From Otatea glauca (Eukaryota; Streptophyta; Magnoliopsida; Poales; Poaceae), in contig CM070713.1 in the NCBI GenBank assembly GCA_036346275.1, positions 76,748,382 through 76,812,381 on the forward strand: a stretch of DNA of 64,000 nucleotides, given 5' to 3'. This document shows positions 62,318-64,000 of the stretch, piece by piece (within the stretch, counting starts at the first letter, position 1; the number at the start of each line of letters is the position of its first letter). The position numbers were made by a program, and so were the translations under genes. Under the pieces are notes generated by a model. It was not told the DNA's origin. It saw only the letters and a list, made by a program, of their open reading frames with translations, and searched no databases.

Positions 62318-62779
62318 TAGAGGTGGCCAAACGGGCTGACACGCGGCATGCAACTATAGGCCGGGCCCGGGTACGGTACGGCCCAGAGCTAAACGGGTCG
62401 TACCGGCACGGTCCAATCCAGCGTACCGTGTTTTTGTCGAAGAAGCGGCACGGTCCGGCACGCCTATTTTTCTAAATTTTTTCATATTTTTTTATTTTTT
62501 ACCATATTTTATCTATTTTTTTAATTTTTTCATATTTTTTTGATTTTTTTTCAAATTTTCTGGCACTAAACGGGCTATCAGGCCGACCCGGCCCGTTTGG
62601 CCCGCGAAGGATCGGGTCGGCAAGGCGCAGACGGCCGAGAGGCCAACAGAGGCGATGTCTGGCCGCCACCCCGCAGCGTGGTAGGGACGGCCTGTTTCCG
62701 CTTACTAGCGGGCCTAAACGGATCATGCCCATTTTTAAACGGGTCGTGCCGTGCTGCGCGGCCCGTTTGACCACCTCTA
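62318..62779. mobile_element. non-autonomous hAT element with perfect 8-bp target duplication
   Basis: TAGAGGTGGCCAAACGGGC at the left is mirrored by GCCCGTTTGACCACCTCTA at the right. The 8-mer gtttggac is duplicated exactly at 62310-62317 and 62780-62787. The 462-bp body is GC-rich near the ends (gggccgg, cggcacgg) with a T-rich middle (62465-62560). No transposase. It sits 152 bp upstream of the APC4 ATG. Confidence 0.93.
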
Positions 62780-62929
62780 GTTTGGACCGAATCGCATCGA
62801 GAGGCTGCATTAGAGAGCAACAGGACCAACTCAGCTATGGTCTACTCGTGCTAGAACCCTGCGGCCCACGAGCCTAGCTTGACCTTTTAACGGCTTTAAC
62901 GCTGGCGTGAAAACGGGCCTGATATTTCC

Positions 62930-63380
62930 CGCTTAATCCAGGACCGGATACGATCGGGTTGGATTTGATTATCTGACCGGATTCGAATACTTAAATCCGG
63001 ATTCAAAGCTGTCAATATCGGTAAATATGGGACGGGGTCTGGATATCCAAATTTTTTCTATTCGGATAGCAAGGTCTAGCCCATTTCATCATATTTTTTT
63101 TCATAGCAGCCCAAATTTATATTGTCAATTAGTTGATTTCTAATGATCCTCAAGTAGTATATTCTTTTTATGACTCTATTGGGTTTGATTGATATATAAC
63201 TTGCTACTATGGTAATGTACTGGTATGGTTTTTATTCAACATATTTTATTGTATATATGTGTGTATTATCTGTATATCTTTATTTATTTTCGACCCGAAT
63301 CTATCATATATCTATCTCGTGTCTGCATCCCAAAAAATCGGGTTCGTATCTGTATCCAATCAGCCCATATCTAACAAAAA
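62930..63380. repeat. decayed inverted-repeat sequence
   Basis: The left block with ggattcgaatacttaaatccgg and the right block with aatcgggttcgtatctgtatcc are roughly inverse, around an AT-rich centre. Probably an old non-autonomous DNA element; ends not determinable. Confidence 0.3.
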
Positions 63381-63955
63381 AAAATATATGTATTAGCGCT
63401 GGCGCTAATCGGCAGCTTGTCTCACAGCCTCATAGGGATGCGCACGGCAGCCGGAAGTGCACCAGCGCCGCAAAGCTCGCCGGCAAGCTTGGGTGTCACG
63501 GTCGTTATAAGCAACAAGACCAGGATGCTGAATAGGGTCGACGTCACCAGGAACAAGGTGTCTCCGGGGTGGCTGGCGGGTGGGCTGGAAGATGGCGTGA
63601 TGTTGGCTTGGGCCGTGGGCCCTTGTTGGCAGTGCGTTGGTGTTGAGTTTAAAAAGGATGCTAATGCTCTACACTCTACTACTTCTAATTTAGAGTTGAT
63701 GGTAATTATCCGCTCTCCTCTAGAGCACTTAATCCATTGGATCTAGCACGAACGACTGAGATGGAAGCGGATTTAACCTAGCCAATTAATTGTATTTCAT
63801 TTTGCAAAAAGACCCCGCCGAACGATCTTCTCCCCGCCTTCCTCAGCTCCTCAGCCCCACGATCTCTACCCCCACACCGCGCAGGCGCCGACTTGGCGAA
63901 CGAGGGTGGGTGGATCGGTTTCCTCCTCCAGGTCCTGCTCTAGATCCTCTGCGGC
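63381..63955. other. region upstream of the right-edge gene
   Basis: A moderately GC-rich stretch with a plus-strand frame 63417-63746 (109 codons) showing no domain I recognise, then C-rich leader-like sequence from 63790. I do not call a gene here. Confidence 0.3.
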
Positions 63956-64000
63956 ATGACCTCCTGCACCGTCGCTATGCCCGCCGAAACCCAGCCCTAT
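63956..64000 (+). CDS. possible start of a plus-strand gene, cut by the window end
   Basis: The ATG at 63956 opens MTSCTVAMPAETQPY and the frame is open to the edge. The 160 bp before it are C-rich (ctcctcagccccacg, cctcctccagg), like grass 5' UTRs. Fifteen residues are too few to identify a product. It would be divergent from APC4, with a shared intergenic region of about 1.8 kb that includes the hAT element. Confidence 0.35.
   Translation, partial: MTSCTVAMPAETQPY

Overview
This is plant nuclear DNA and very probably from a grass (Poaceae). The genes have many small exons with GT/AG introns, and the repeats are grass-type: Stowaway, PIF/Harbinger, hAT and Mutator-like MITEs, Ty1/copia LTRs and solo LTRs. 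Coding starts are GC-rich with GCC/GGC runs. I cannot name the species.

Three intact protein genes lie on the minus strand, and I traced each exon by exon. Every junction keeps the reading frame. (1) 3366-8481 encodes a 1109-aa PB1-domain Raf-like protein kinase in 8 coding exons, with an inferred intron in its 5' UTR. (2) 36650-46552 encodes a 1123-aa RIC1 homologue, a WD40/RIC1-domain Rab guanine-nucleotide exchange subunit, in 22 exons. (3) 49484-62166 encodes a 768-aa APC4 subunit of the anaphase-promoting complex in 19 exons. A possible fourth gene starts on the plus strand at 63956 and runs off the window. These are unrelated housekeeping or signalling genes that happen to be neighbours. 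I see no operon-like or pathway logic.

The space between and inside the genes is full of nested transposable elements. At 1-2160 there are AT-rich elements with degenerate internal repeats. At 9850-16712 there is a Ty1/copia retrotransposon with both LTRs and decayed gag and pol, just upstream of the kinase gene. The stretch 16713-21971 holds a decayed hAT-like element and a short-repeat cluster. A reverse-oriented solo LTR with a near-perfect target duplication occupies 21972-23358, followed by a composite repeat with inverted ends at 23535-26750. At 27153-31605 there is a broken glucose-6-phosphate isomerase gene, split by a 3.4-kb insertion. The stretch 32068-35052 holds foldback and TIR elements. 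MITEs sit in introns of the kinase and RIC1 genes, a 4.3-kb insertion sits in APC4 intron 7, and a non-autonomous hAT with a perfect 8-bp duplication lies 152 bp upstream of the APC4 start codon.

The most unusual signal is inside the 27712-31117 insertion. About twenty short stem-loops lie between 28271 and 30118. Nearly all share the pentanucleotide loop ACACA, while the stems differ in sequence but stay self-complementary.
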